Program-made: the position numbers and the translations under genes
NCBI GenBank assembly: GCA_945878865.1
Contig: CAMCUD010000001.1
Coordinates: 62,001-126,000 of the forward strand
DNA from: Bifidobacterium breve
Lineage (GTDB): Bacteria > Actinomycetota > Thermoleophilia > Solirubrobacterales > Solirubrobacteraceae
Direction of reading: 5' to 3'
DNA: 64,000 nt
Shown here: positions 33,356 to 42,062 of the stretch, in pieces
Position numbering within the stretch: the first letter of the stretch is position 1
Layout: every line of letters starts with the position of its first letter
The notes under the pieces: model-generated
Told to the model about the DNA's origin: nothing
What the model saw: only the letters and a program-made list of their open reading frames with translations
Database searches by the model: none

Positions 33356-36202
33356 ATGACGAAGGCTTCGCGCGCGGTCACCCGCGCGATTGCGTGCTGT
33401 GCGGCCGCAGTGCTGGTCACGCTGCTGCTGCTCGCGCCGTCCGCGCAGGCGGCGACGGCGAGCAGCTGGAACCAGGCGCTGAAGAAGGCGGCGCAGAACT
33501 TCCAGAAGCAGGTCAGCGGGTCGAAGACGACCACGACGACCACCACCGCCACGACGCCGCCGCCCGCGGCGACGACGCCGGCCACCACGACGCCGGCCAC
33601 CACGCCCGCCGCTCCACCGGCGGCCACCGCGCCGCTGGCCGACGCCAAGCCCGGCGACTCCGTGGCGCTGGCCCCGGACACGACGCTCGTCATCGGGAGC
33701 ATCAGCCGCTCCGGTGACACCACGACGATCTCGGACTCCACGCTCCAGCTCGGCGCCTTCGTCGTCGGCACCGGCGTCGCCGGCACCGCCACCGGCGGCC
33801 GCCTGACGATCACCGCCGGCACGTTCACCGTGGCCAAGACGCTGACCGACCAGCGCTTCGAGATCGCCGCGGGCGACCCGCTCGTCTACGACCTCGCCGC
33901 CGCCACCCAGGTCTCCGGCGAGCTCGTCTCGACCGGCACCCCGGTCAGCGCCGCGGCGGCCCGCACGTTCGCGGCGACGGTCTCCGAGCCGGACGTGGCG
34001 TCGGCCATCCCGCCGGCCCCCGCGGGCAAGAGCTTCCGCTTCGGCATCCAGCTCAACGGCGACGGCTCCACCACCATCCGCGTCTTCCTCGGCGACACCG
34101 AGGTCATCTACGGCAAGGTCCGGCTGAACGGCAGCTACAACTTCGAGCTGAAGCTCCCGTTCGAGGTCAAGGGCCGCCCGGTCCTCATCAGCGGCGCGAT
34201 CAGCGGCTCGAACATCCTGCAGCCGATTCCGCTCTCGGGCATCAAGGGCTCCATCAGCGGCGACCTCGAGCTCGCGCCGGGGCTGTTCCTCACCGGCGGC
34301 GAAGTCGTCTGGGACAAGGACGGCTTCGCGCTCTCCGGCGGCGCGCGCATCGACTGCCGCGAGGGCGGCCTCGCGGCCAGCCTCGCCGGCCGCTACACCG
34401 ACGCCAAGAACTTCTCGCTGAAGATCAGCGGCGGCGTCACCGGTGGCCAGTGCACGGTCAGTGACGACCTCAAGCTCCCGGCCGGCGACATCACCGGCGA
34501 CTTCGTCGTCGACGACGGCCAGGTCAACGGCGAGTTCGAGGTCGGCGGCGTGATCTCCACGACGCTGCTCCCCAAGGGCGTCGACACCTGGGATGCGCGC
34601 TTCCGCTTCATCTACCACTCGGATGCGCCCTCGGCGGACAACTACATCGGGTTCTTCGCGAAGGCCGGCATCGGCGTCGCGCAGGGCCGGATCAACTTCG
34701 ACGGCTCCTTCGGCCTGAACGCGGACTTCTCGATCCCGTTCAGCGCGGGCACGGACGTCGCGTTCGACGGCACGATCAACCGGCCGGACCCGAAGGGCCC
34801 GGTCGTCTACTCCGTCGGCGGGTCGCTCAACGTCGCGATCGGCTCGAAGGCGAGCCTCGGCGGCAGCGCGCGGCTCACGAACGACGCGCTGAAGATCGAG
34901 GGCAACCTCACGGTCGCATGCCCGATCTCCGGTGACCTCACCGCGGGCGTCGGGGCGGAGATCCCGCTGTCGGCGCTCAACCACGACTGGTCCGTCTCGT
35001 TCGGCGGCCAGGCCGGCGCGGACGGCTGCGCGATCACGAAGGACTTCGGCCTCAGCGCCGGGTCCGGCGCCAGCGGCTCGCTCGGCTCGAAGGGCGGCAA
35101 GCTCGCCATCGGCCTGCACGCCGACGCGACGGTGAACACCACGCTGATCCCGACGAAGGACTCCTTCAACGTCGGCTTCGACCTCGACATCGCGCCGGGC
35201 ACGTACGCCGTCGCGGCGCGCGGCTCGACCGACGGCGCCGGGTTCTCCGCCGACATCCAGAGCAACGGCTCGTACAGCCTGGCGTTCAACCTCGACGACC
35301 TGAAGCTCGGCGGGGTCTCGCTCGGCGCGAAGGGCTCGATCAAGCGGACGGCGCCCAGCGCGGCGGTCGACTACTCGATCAGCGGCGGGCTCACCGGCAA
35401 GGTCGAGATCTACAACAACCTGTACTTCCTCGGCGGGTCGCTGGGGATCGACAGCAAGGGCGGGCTGACGTTCAGCGGCACGGTGCGCCAGCTGTGCAAC
35501 GCCGGCTACATCGACGCGTCGGCGTCGGGCGCGATCAAGGACAGCGGGAACTTCTCGCTGTCGGCGAAGGGCCTGGCGTCGAAGTGCCGGATCGGCAACG
35601 GCGCGATGTTCGACGGCAACACGTTCTACGCCGACATCAGCGCCGAGAAGGGCAAGATCCTCTACAACGCCGGCATCGGGATCTCCCAGCTGAACCTCAT
35701 CAAGGCCCCGGTGCTCATCATCGGCGACGTCTCAACGTGGCTGACGAACGTCACGGGCTCGATCTCGAACACCTGCGACGGCTGCTACGACCGTGGCGTG
35801 ACCCAGCTGAAGTTCTCGGCGCGGGCCAACGCGGCGTTCCAGACGGTCAGCCAGATCACGAAGACGGTCAACCAGGTCGTCGGGTGGATCCCGCTGATCG
35901 GGCAGATCGTCAAGCCGATCACGAGCATCGTCAACACGGTGACGACGACGTGCACGGCCGCCACGGCGTACGGCACGGTCGAGGTCAAGGGCCTCGTGGT
36001 CAAGAAGATCACCATCGGCCTGAAGGACCCGCAGTTCGGGCTCCTCACGCTCCCGGTCCAGGGCGCGCTGACGATCCGCCTGAACGCCGACCTCGAGCAG
36101 GCGTTCACCAGTGACGGCGGAAGCGGCGTCCTCGGGCAGCTGCCCGCGGTGCAGCTGCCGCCGCTGGGCTCCGGCGGGCCTGTGCCCGGCTGGGGCTGCT
36201 GA
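33356..36202 (+). CDS. Large secreted repeat protein of unknown function
   Basis: A 948-residue exported protein. The start at 33356 follows GAGAGGG, and the signal peptide is ACCAAAVLVTLLLLAPSAQA. A threonine/proline-rich linker (about residues 59-95) leads to a long glycine-rich, probably beta-structured body. An internal repeat is visible three times, roughly at residues 297-420, 485-611 and 676-775. Compare GLFLTGGEVVWDKDGFALSG with NLYFLGGSLGIDSKGGLTFS, and STTLLPKGVDTWDARFRF with NTTLIPTKDSFNVGFDL. Each repeat has one or two conserved cysteines. There is no sorting signal, anchor or catalytic motif. I do not recognise a family; a surface fibre, adhesin or matrix protein is possible. Confidence 0.85.
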   Translation: MTKASRAVTRAIACCAAAVLVTLLLLAPSAQAATASSWNQALKKAAQNFQKQVSGSKTTTTTTTATTPPPAATTPATTTPATTPAAPPAATAPLADAKPGDSVALAPDTTLVIGSISRSGDTTTISDSTLQLGAFVVGTGVAGTATGGRLTITAGTFTVAKTLTDQRFEIAAGDPLVYDLAAATQVSGELVSTGTPVSAAAARTFAATVSEPDVASAIPPAPAGKSFRFGIQLNGDGSTTIRVFLGDTEVIYGKVRLNGSYNFELKLPFEVKGRPVLISGAISGSNILQPIPLSGIKGSISGDLELAPGLFLTGGEVVWDKDGFALSGGARIDCREGGLAASLAGRYTDAKNFSLKISGGVTGGQCTVSDDLKLPAGDITGDFVVDDGQVNGEFEVGGVISTTLLPKGVDTWDARFRFIYHSDAPSADNYIGFFAKAGIGVAQGRINFDGSFGLNADFSIPFSAGTDVAFDGTINRPDPKGPVVYSVGGSLNVAIGSKASLGGSARLTNDALKIEGNLTVACPISGDLTAGVGAEIPLSALNHDWSVSFGGQAGADGCAITKDFGLSAGSGASGSLGSKGGKLAIGLHADATVNTTLIPTKDSFNVGFDLDIAPGTYAVAARGSTDGAGFSADIQSNGSYSLAFNLDDLKLGGVSLGAKGSIKRTAPSAAVDYSISGGLTGKVEIYNNLYFLGGSLGIDSKGGLTFSGTVRQLCNAGYIDASASGAIKDSGNFSLSAKGLASKCRIGNGAMFDGNTFYADISAEKGKILYNAGIGISQLNLIKAPVLIIGDVSTWLTNVTGSISNTCDGCYDRGVTQLKFSARANAAFQTVSQITKTVNQVVGWIPLIGQIVKPITSIVNTVTTTCTAATAYGTVEVKGLVVKKITIGLKDPQFGLLTLPVQGALTIRLNADLEQAFTSDGGSGVLGQLPAVQLPPLGSGGPVPGWGC

Positions 36203-36219
36203 CCGACGGTTCCCCCGAT

Positions 36220-36249
36220 CCCGCCGGCCGCGGACGCGCGGCCGGCGGG
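36220..36249 (+). terminator. Hairpin after the large secreted protein
   Basis: CCCGCCGGCCGC and GCGGCCGGCGGG form a perfect 12-bp GC-only stem with a six-base loop, 18 bases past the stop codon and just ahead of the next gene. It has no T tract. Confidence 0.65.
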
Positions 36250-36270
36250 ACATCGGATAGAACCACCCCC

Positions 36271-36918
36271 ATGGCCGGCCGAACCCTCGCCCAGCGCGCG
36301 ATGCGCAACCCGGTCCTCCCGCTGATCTACGAGCGGGTCTGGCGGCCGGTCGGCTTCACCCTCGCGTCGGCCGGACGGTCGACGACGGCCGAGCAGGAGC
36401 GCATCGACGCCTTCCTCGCGCTCGCCCCCGGCGCGCGTGTGCTCGACGTCGCGTGTGGGCCGGGCAACACGACGCGCCGCCTCCTCCGGACACTCGGCCC
36501 GGACGGCCGGATCACCGGGCTCGACGCCGCGCCGGCGATGATCGCGCGCGCCCGCGCCGACACTGACGATCCACGGGTCGACTACATCCAGGGCGACGCA
36601 ACGGCGATGCCGTTCGCCGACGGCGCCTTCAACGCCGTGACGTGCCTCGGCGCGCTCTACCTCGTCGAAGACGCCGAGGCGGTGCTCGACGAGCTCGTGC
36701 GCGTGGTGGCGCCCGGCGGCCGGGTCGTCGTCCTGACCAGCGTGCACCGCGGCCCCGCCCCGCTCCACGGCCTGGCCGACGCGCTCATGCGGCCTGCGGG
36801 CATGCGGGTGTTCGGTGCCGATGAGGTCACCGCCGCGCTACGCGACCGCGGCCTGGTGCACGTGCGGCGCGAACTCGCCGGATTCCTGCAGCTCGCAGCT
36901 GGCAGCCGTCCGATGTGA
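36271..36918 (+). CDS. Class I SAM-dependent methyltransferase
   Basis: A 215-residue methyltransferase of the UbiE/Methyltransf_11 type. Motif I is VLDVACGPGNTTRRLLRTLG, followed by GLDAAPAMIARARAD, IQGDATAMPFADGAFNAVTC and a VVAPGGRVVVLTSV block. The N-terminal 50 residues (RNPVLPLIYERVWRPVGFTL) are seen in several actinobacterial methyltransferases that act on lipids or small molecules. Its end overlaps nothing, although a shadow start of the following PAS gene lies inside it. Substrate unknown. Confidence 0.88.
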   Translation: MAGRTLAQRAMRNPVLPLIYERVWRPVGFTLASAGRSTTAEQERIDAFLALAPGARVLDVACGPGNTTRRLLRTLGPDGRITGLDAAPAMIARARADTDDPRVDYIQGDATAMPFADGAFNAVTCLGALYLVEDAEAVLDELVRVVAPGGRVVVLTSVHRGPAPLHGLADALMRPAGMRVFGADEVTAALRDRGLVHVRRELAGFLQLAAGSRPM

Positions 36919-36947
36919 CGGACCCCGAAGAGAACACACTGTCCCAT

Positions 36948-36976
36948 TTGACGCGGGGTCCGCACCGGAGGATGCT
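36948..36976 (+). promoter_or_regulatory. Promoter of the PAS gene at 36983 (leaderless type)
   Basis: TTGACG, 17 bases, GATGCT, then six bases to the GTG start codon. The same -35, spacer length, -10 hexamer and distance occur in front of the PAS gene at 38166. A GGAGG also overlaps the -10 element. Confidence 0.65.
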
Positions 36977-36982
36977 CTCGCT

Positions 36983-38122
36983 GTGGACGCCGATGCGGAC
37001 GAGGTCGAGCGGTTCTGGGAGCAGGCCTCGGAGTTGTTCTGCGTCCTCGAGGCCGAATCCGGACGTTTCCTTCGCGTGAACCCCGCGTGGACGCGCACGC
37101 TGGGATGGACGGAGGATCAGCTGCTCGGGCGTCGCGCGACGGACTTGCTCCACCGTGGGGACACATGGACCGCCGCCGCCGTCGAAACGGATCCGGTGAC
37201 CGGCGAGATGGTCGTACGCGACGTCGAGAACCGCTACCGACACATTGACGGCAGCTACCGCTGGCTGCGGTGGAAGGGCCACCTGCGCGACGGCCGCTTC
37301 TTCGGCATGGCGTCCGACATCAGCGGGACCCGCGCGAGCGAGATGACGATCCGTCTCAACGAGCGGCGGGCCCGCGCAGTGCTCGAGGCGCTCGACGACG
37401 GCCTCTTCATCGCCGGCGGCGACGGGCAGGTCCTCGAGGCCAATGAACAGTTCGCCCGGCTCGTCGGCGTATCCGCACACCGGATCCTCGGGAGCACACC
37501 GCCATATCCCTGGTGGCCCGACGAGCACGTCGCGAGGATGCAGGCGCTCCACGAGTCCGCGCAAAACGGCGCGACGGCCAAGCTGGAAGAGGGCACGCTG
37601 ATCACGGCGGATGGACGAACGATCACGGTGCGTGAGAGCCTGACCCCGTTCCCCTACGACCCCACCCAGCCCGCACTGCTCGTCGTCGTCCGTGACATCA
37701 GCGAGCACGTCGTCGTCCGTAACCGTCTCCTTCGCGCGCACCGCCGCGCCCGCATGATGATCTGGGAGTGGTACCCCGCCGAGGAACAGTTCGTCGTGCT
37801 CGGCAACGGACTGTCCGCAGACGGTCCGGCGGTGCAGGAACTGACCCGCGACGACGCCCTCGGGGATGTGATCGAACGCGCCGACGAGGTCAGCGAGGCC
37901 CTCGACGCCGTCTACGCAGGCCGCACCGGGCACGTCGACCTCGACGCGCGCGTCTCCGTCGCAGGCGCGTCACCTTGGGTGCGCATCCCAGGTGACCCGA
38001 TCCTCTCGGAAGACGGCGACATCATCGGGGTCCACGGCACGGTCAGGGCGATCCTCGCGCCGCGCGAGCGCGTCAGCCGCGCCAGCTACGAGCATCCAGC
38101 CCCGGCGCCCACCTCGGAATAG
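36983..38122 (+). CDS. Multi-PAS protein without output domain
   Basis: A 379-residue protein of the same family as the product of 31360. PAS-A holds VERFWEQASELFCVLEAESG and RYRHIDGSYRWLRW; PAS-B holds RARAVLEALDDGLFIAGGDG and PPYPWWPDEH; the third domain starts MIWEWYPAEEQFVV and ends IGVHGTVRAIL. There is no fourth PAS and no output domain. I placed the start at the GTG (VDADADEVERFW) because it follows the promoter by six bases and matches the short N-terminus of the next gene. The ORF-track start lies inside the methyltransferase gene. Confidence 0.82.
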   Translation: MDADADEVERFWEQASELFCVLEAESGRFLRVNPAWTRTLGWTEDQLLGRRATDLLHRGDTWTAAAVETDPVTGEMVVRDVENRYRHIDGSYRWLRWKGHLRDGRFFGMASDISGTRASEMTIRLNERRARAVLEALDDGLFIAGGDGQVLEANEQFARLVGVSAHRILGSTPPYPWWPDEHVARMQALHESAQNGATAKLEEGTLITADGRTITVRESLTPFPYDPTQPALLVVVRDISEHVVVRNRLLRAHRRARMMIWEWYPAEEQFVVLGNGLSADGPAVQELTRDDALGDVIERADEVSEALDAVYAGRTGHVDLDARVSVAGASPWVRIPGDPILSEDGDIIGVHGTVRAILAPRERVSRASYEHPAPAPTSE

Positions 38123-38130
38123 GCGCCGCC

Positions 38131-38159
38131 TTGACCTTTGCTGCGCGCGTGCCGATGCT
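38131..38159 (+). promoter_or_regulatory. Promoter of the PAS gene at 38166 (leaderless type)
   Basis: TTGACC, 17 bases, GATGCT, six bases, ATG. It reproduces exactly the layout of the promoter at 36948-36976, although the spacer sequences differ. Confidence 0.65.
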
Positions 38160-38165
38160 GAGCAC

Positions 38166-39274
38166 ATGCGCGACGACCCCGTGCGACTGTTCTGGGAGCA
38201 CGCGACCGAGTTGTTCTGCGTCCTGGACGGGGATGGGCGTTTCGTGGAGGTCAACCCGGCGTGGCAGCGCGTGCTCGGGTACCGGGAGGATCAGCTGATC
38301 GGCCTGGTGGCCGCGACGTTGCTGGTCGGCGGAGACCAGTGCGCCACCGCGTCGGCGGAGACCCTTCCCGGTACAGCGGAGCGCGTCATCCGCGACGTCG
38401 AGAACCGCTATCGCCACGCCGACGGCAGCGTGCGCTGGCTGCGCTGGAACGGCCACGAGCGTGACGGCTGGTGGTACGGCACGGCCCAGGACATCACGGC
38501 GACACGAACAGCCGACATGGCGCTGCGGCTGACCGAGCGCCGCGCCCGGGCGGTGCTCGAGGCGCTCGACGACGGGATCGTCCTCCTCGACCCGCGCGGA
38601 AGGGTGATCGAGGCCAACGAGACGTTCGCGCGAATGATCGGCCGGCCGGTCTCGGCCATCGTCGGCGCTTCGCCCCCGTTTCCCTGGTGGCCCCCGAGGA
38701 AGTCGACCGCCTCCAGTCGTTCGTGACCGATGCCCTTTCCGGGCGCTTCGAGGGCACCGACGAGCTCACCATCATGCGCCCCGACGGCCGGCGCCTGCAG
38801 GTGCTCATCAGCGTCGCGGCGCTCCCGGCAGAGCGCACCGGCCGCGCGCTGCTCGCCCTCCTGCGCGACATCACCGAGCAGGTCGCGCTGCGAGAGGAGT
38901 TGCTGCGCGCCTACCGCGAAGCGCGAGTCTCCGTCTGGCGGTGGTACCCGCACGAGGACCGCTACGTCATCTTCGGCGACGGGATCCGCGGCGGGCCGGA
39001 CCCGCGGGTCGAGCGCTCGAGCGCCGAAGCGCAGGAGATGCTGCTCGAGGGCCGGGACGAGCTCGAGCGCCTCCGCGACCAGGTCGCCGCCGGGGAGCGC
39101 GACAGCTTCGAGCTCGACGCCCGGGTCGCCCTGCCAGACGGGGGAACGACCTGGGTCTATATCCGCGGCGAGCCGATTACCACGCCCGAGGGCGCAGTGG
39201 TCGGTGTGCGCGGCACGTCGATGGCGACGACGGGGCCCCGGCTCTCCAGCCCGTCGGGCCCCGAACGCGCCTAG
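38166..39274 (+). pseudogene. Frameshifted multi-PAS protein
   Basis: The first frame begins MRDDPVRLFWEHATELFCVL and gives PAS-A and most of PAS-B up to PPFPWWPP, then diverges into an unrelated tail and stops at 38726. The remaining family sequence continues in another frame from about 38690 (EEVDRLQSFVTDALSGRFEG), through RVSVWRWYPHEDRYVIFGDG to VVGVRGTSMATTG, and ends at 39274. The break is at a run of five C bases (38691-38695); one more C would restore a 369-residue protein like its neighbours. It is either a recent pseudogene, a phase-variable tract or a sequencing error. The two ORFs overlap, so no large segment is lost. Confidence 0.85.
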
Positions 39275-40509
39275 CCCCAGCTCGCGGGCGCGATGCCGAT
39301 CCGCACGCGCTGCGGGTGGTAACCGACACGGGTGCGGGCCACCTCCTGCCCGGTGTCCATGTTCAGGAACACGACGTTGTCCTCCCCGCTGAGCGACACG
39401 ACGCAGTGCCGGCCGTCGCCGCTGACCGTCGCCCAGTAGGGCTTCTTGCCCGAGACGAGCGGGCCCGGCGTGTTCGTGGCATCGTCGACGACGGTGGCGT
39501 AGTCGGAGACCGTGCCCGCGACGCACACCTTGTCGCCGGTCGGGCTCAGCGCGAGGCCGTGGTGCGCGGAGTCGAGGATGTAGCCCTCGCGCTTCTTCGG
39601 CGTGACGGCCGTGGTAGGCAGGTCGACGACCTTGACGATCTTGTCCTGCTCGATGTCGTACACCGAGTAGCCGTGGAAGAACGACGACTGGAAGTACACG
39701 CGCCGGTCGTCGGGGGTGAACGAGAACGGCCGCATCGCCGGGGAGATTTCGGGCCGCCCGAACGCGCGGAGCTTCTGGTTCATGTTCACGGTCTTCAGGA
39801 CCTTGTACGTCGTGGCGTCGGCGATCGTGAAGCGCCGGGTGCCCTTCGTGAAGTCCCACTGCGGCGCGTCGAGGTCGAGGAAGACGTTGCCGATCGACTC
39901 GTTGTAGATGACCTTCCCGTCACGCGAGAAGTAGTTCTCGTGCGGGCGGTCCCCCGTCGGGAACTGGCCGAGTTGCTTGCCCGTCTCGATGTCGAGCACG
40001 TAGACGCGGTTCGACAGCGAGGCTGAGACCGCCACGCGCTTGCGGTCGCCGGAGACGGCCATGTGATCCGCGCGCCAGCCGCCGACCTCGAAGCGCCAGT
40101 CGACCTTGCCGGTGGCGATGTTGATCGAGACGACGTCCCCGAAGCTCGGCCGCGACAGGACGAGGTGCGAACCGTCGGCGGTCGTGTAGAGGTCGTCGGC
40201 GTACTGGTCGTGCCCGAGGACCGACAGGCGGATGGAGAGGTAGACCGCGTAGCGCAGCGGGTCGCTGTTGATGCGCCGGAACCGCTGGGCCTTGTCGGGG
40301 ACGACGTTGATCGTCTTCAGCGCCTTGAACGGCGGCGAGGCCTGAACCGCGGTCGCGGTCCCGTCCCAGTTGTTGCCGACCCATAGGACCTTCTGAAAGC
40401 CCTGCGGCACGTCGACGTCCTCGGCGGCCGCGCTCGCCGCGGCCGGCATCGCGACGATGCCGAGCAGGGTGATGGCTGCCGCCGCAGCGGCCCTTCGCAG
40501 GCTCCTCAT
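39271..40509 (-). CDS. Secreted beta-propeller (YVTN/WD40-like) protein
   Basis: A 412-residue exported protein. The start at 40509 gives the signal peptide AAAAAITLLGIVAMPAAASA. The rest is a series of beta-propeller blades: DLYTTADGSHLVLSRPSFGD, VVSINIATGKVDWRFEVGG, RVYVLDIETGKQLGQFPTGD and VVFLNMDTGQEVARTRVG are the clearest. These resemble YVTN or quinohaemoprotein amine dehydrogenase propellers but carry no cofactor or catalytic signature I can name. The stop codon overlaps that of the frameshifted PAS gene (CTAG). It is divergent from the PAS-GGDEF gene, with 131 bases between the starts that hold only a short palindrome (GTTCACTTGAAC). Confidence 0.82.
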   Translation of the reverse strand: MRSLRRAAAAAAITLLGIVAMPAAASAAAEDVDVPQGFQKVLWVGNNWDGTATAVQASPPFKALKTINVVPDKAQRFRRINSDPLRYAVYLSIRLSVLGHDQYADDLYTTADGSHLVLSRPSFGDVVSINIATGKVDWRFEVGGWRADHMAVSGDRKRVAVSASLSNRVYVLDIETGKQLGQFPTGDRPHENYFSRDGKVIYNESIGNVFLDLDAPQWDFTKGTRRFTIADATTYKVLKTVNMNQKLRAFGRPEISPAMRPFSFTPDDRRVYFQSSFFHGYSVYDIEQDKIVKVVDLPTTAVTPKKREGYILDSAHHGLALSPTGDKVCVAGTVSDYATVVDDATNTPGPLVSGKKPYWATVSGDGRHCVVSLSGEDNVVFLNMDTGQEVARTRVGYHPQRVRIGIAPASWG

Positions 40510-40640
40510 GGGCGCACCGTAGCGCAAAATGTACGTAGACGTTCACTTGAACGGCAGGTCTAGAGCGAGACACAACGACCACCGGAATCCCGGCACAAAC
40601 TGGGGATGCGGCCGACACATCTTCCGGCCGATACATCAGG

Positions 40641-41576
40641 GTGATGCCCGTGCTGCCCCTCACCCGCTCCACGACTCTCCTCGCCGCCGGGATCGCGCTC
40701 GGCTGGCAACTCGGCCGGCGCCGCGCCTCTGCGGCCTCGGATTCGCGGTGGTTCGAGCGCTCGAACGAGCTGCTCGCCGAAGCCAGCCTCGACGGCTGGT
40801 TCGTGCGGCTGAGCTCCGGCTGGGAGGACGCGCTGGGCTGGACGCGCGACGAGCTCATGTCCCGCCCGTTCCTGGAGTTCGTGCACCCTGAGGACCGCGC
40901 GGCGACCGTCGCCCTGCGCGACCGCCTCGACACCGCTCCCGGCGAGGTCGTGGACTTCGAGAACCGCTACGTCACGAAGGACGGCGGCCACCGTTGGCTG
41001 CTCTGGCGCGCGCGGTCGGACCGCGAGCGCAAGTACGCCGTCGCGCGCGACATCACGGAGCGCAAGCAGCTCGAGCACGAGCGTGAACGACTCCTCGAGC
41101 AGGTCGCCGCCCTGGCGCGCACCGACGACCTGACGGGCCTGCTCAACCGGCGGGCGTGGGACGAGGAGGTCCCCAAGGCCCTCGCGCAGGCCCGCCGCGC
41201 CGAGTACCCGCTCGCGCTGGCGCTCGTCGACTTCGATCACTTCAAGCAGTTCAACGACGCCCACGGCCATCAGGCGGGCGACGACCTGCTCGCCGAGGCG
41301 GCGCGCAGCTGGCGCGCTGCGCTGCGCAGCACGGACACGATCGCCCGGTACGGCGGTGAGGAGTTCGCACTCCTGCTTCCCGACTGCCCGGCAGCGGAGG
41401 TCGCCACGCTCCTCGAGCGCTTCCGCGCGGCGACGCCCTCGGACCAGACGGTGTCGGTCGGCGTCGCCTACTGGGATGGCGTCGAGGACGCCCGCGCCCT
41501 GGCCGCACGCGCCGACGAGGCCCTCTACGCGGCGAAGAAGACCGGGCGCAACCGCGTCGTCACCGCGATGGGCTGA
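40641..41576 (+). CDS. PAS-GGDEF diguanylate cyclase
   Basis: A 311-residue c-di-GMP synthase. A short hydrophobic N-terminus (TTLLAAGIALGWQLG) is followed by a PAS domain (about residues 35-145, WFERSNELLAEASLDGWFVR to ARDITERKQLEHERE), a coiled linker and a GGDEF domain from ARTDDLTGLLNRRAWDEE. The active site is GGEEF near residue 238, and the inhibitory RxxD (RSTD) lies five residues before it, so product feedback is likely. Start is GTG at 40641 or the ATG that follows directly. The PAS part is related to the PAS-A domain of the output-less proteins (RYVTKDGGHRWLLW). Confidence 0.93.
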   Translation: MMPVLPLTRSTTLLAAGIALGWQLGRRRASAASDSRWFERSNELLAEASLDGWFVRLSSGWEDALGWTRDELMSRPFLEFVHPEDRAATVALRDRLDTAPGEVVDFENRYVTKDGGHRWLLWRARSDRERKYAVARDITERKQLEHERERLLEQVAALARTDDLTGLLNRRAWDEEVPKALAQARRAEYPLALALVDFDHFKQFNDAHGHQAGDDLLAEAARSWRAALRSTDTIARYGGEEFALLLPDCPAAEVATLLERFRAATPSDQTVSVGVAYWDGVEDARALAARADEALYAAKKTGRNRVVTAMG

Positions 41577-41594
41577 GGGCGGTACGGTGGCGAC

Positions 41595-42062
41595 GTGGGC
41601 TTCGAGATCGAGCGCAAGTTCGTCCTCGCGCAGCCGCCGCCGCAGCTGACCGGGGCGCGCGTCCTGCCGATCGCCCAGGGCTACCTCGCCGTCGATGACG
41701 ACGCCGAGGTGCGCGTCCGCCGCATCGGCGACCGGCACGTCCTGACAGTCAAGCGCGGCGCAGGCCTGCGCCGTCTCGAGGAGGAGATCGAGCTCGCTGC
41801 TGCGCAATTCGACGCCCTGTGGCGCGCGACCGAGGGCCGCCGGCTGGAGAAGCGGCGGCACGTCTTCGAGGAGGAGGGCGTGACGTTCGAGGTCGACGTC
41901 TACGACGGCGCGCTGGCCGGCCTGATCGTCGCCGAGGTGGAGTTCGCGTCCGAGGACGAGAGTGCGGCCTTCGCGCCGCCGGCGTGGCTGGGCACCGAGG
42001 TGACGGGCGACCGGCGCTACAGCAACCAGCAGTTGGCGCTGGCGGGGCGGCCCGACGGGTGA
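41595..42062 (+). CDS. CYTH-domain triphosphate tunnel enzyme
   Basis: A 155-residue protein with the CYTH signature EIERKFVL (ExExK) at the N-terminus and alternating charged residues that line the triphosphate tunnel (EVRVRRIGDRHVLTVKRG, RRLEEEIEL, FEVDVYDGALAGLIVAEVEF). Bacterial members hydrolyse inorganic triphosphate or similar. The start codon is GTG, 18 bases after the GGDEF gene. Its stop overlaps the ECF sigma-factor start as TGATG. A link to either neighbour is unproven. Confidence 0.9.
   Translation: MGFEIERKFVLAQPPPQLTGARVLPIAQGYLAVDDDAEVRVRRIGDRHVLTVKRGAGLRRLEEEIELAAAQFDALWRATEGRRLEKRRHVFEEEGVTFEVDVYDGALAGLIVAEVEFASEDESAAFAPPAWLGTEVTGDRRYSNQQLALAGRPDG

Noticed and set aside
40510-40640. 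Riboswitch or operator between the propeller and PAS-GGDEF genes
   Set aside because: Only a short GTTCA-ct-TGAAC palindrome and weak -10-like elements are visible; not enough to name a site.
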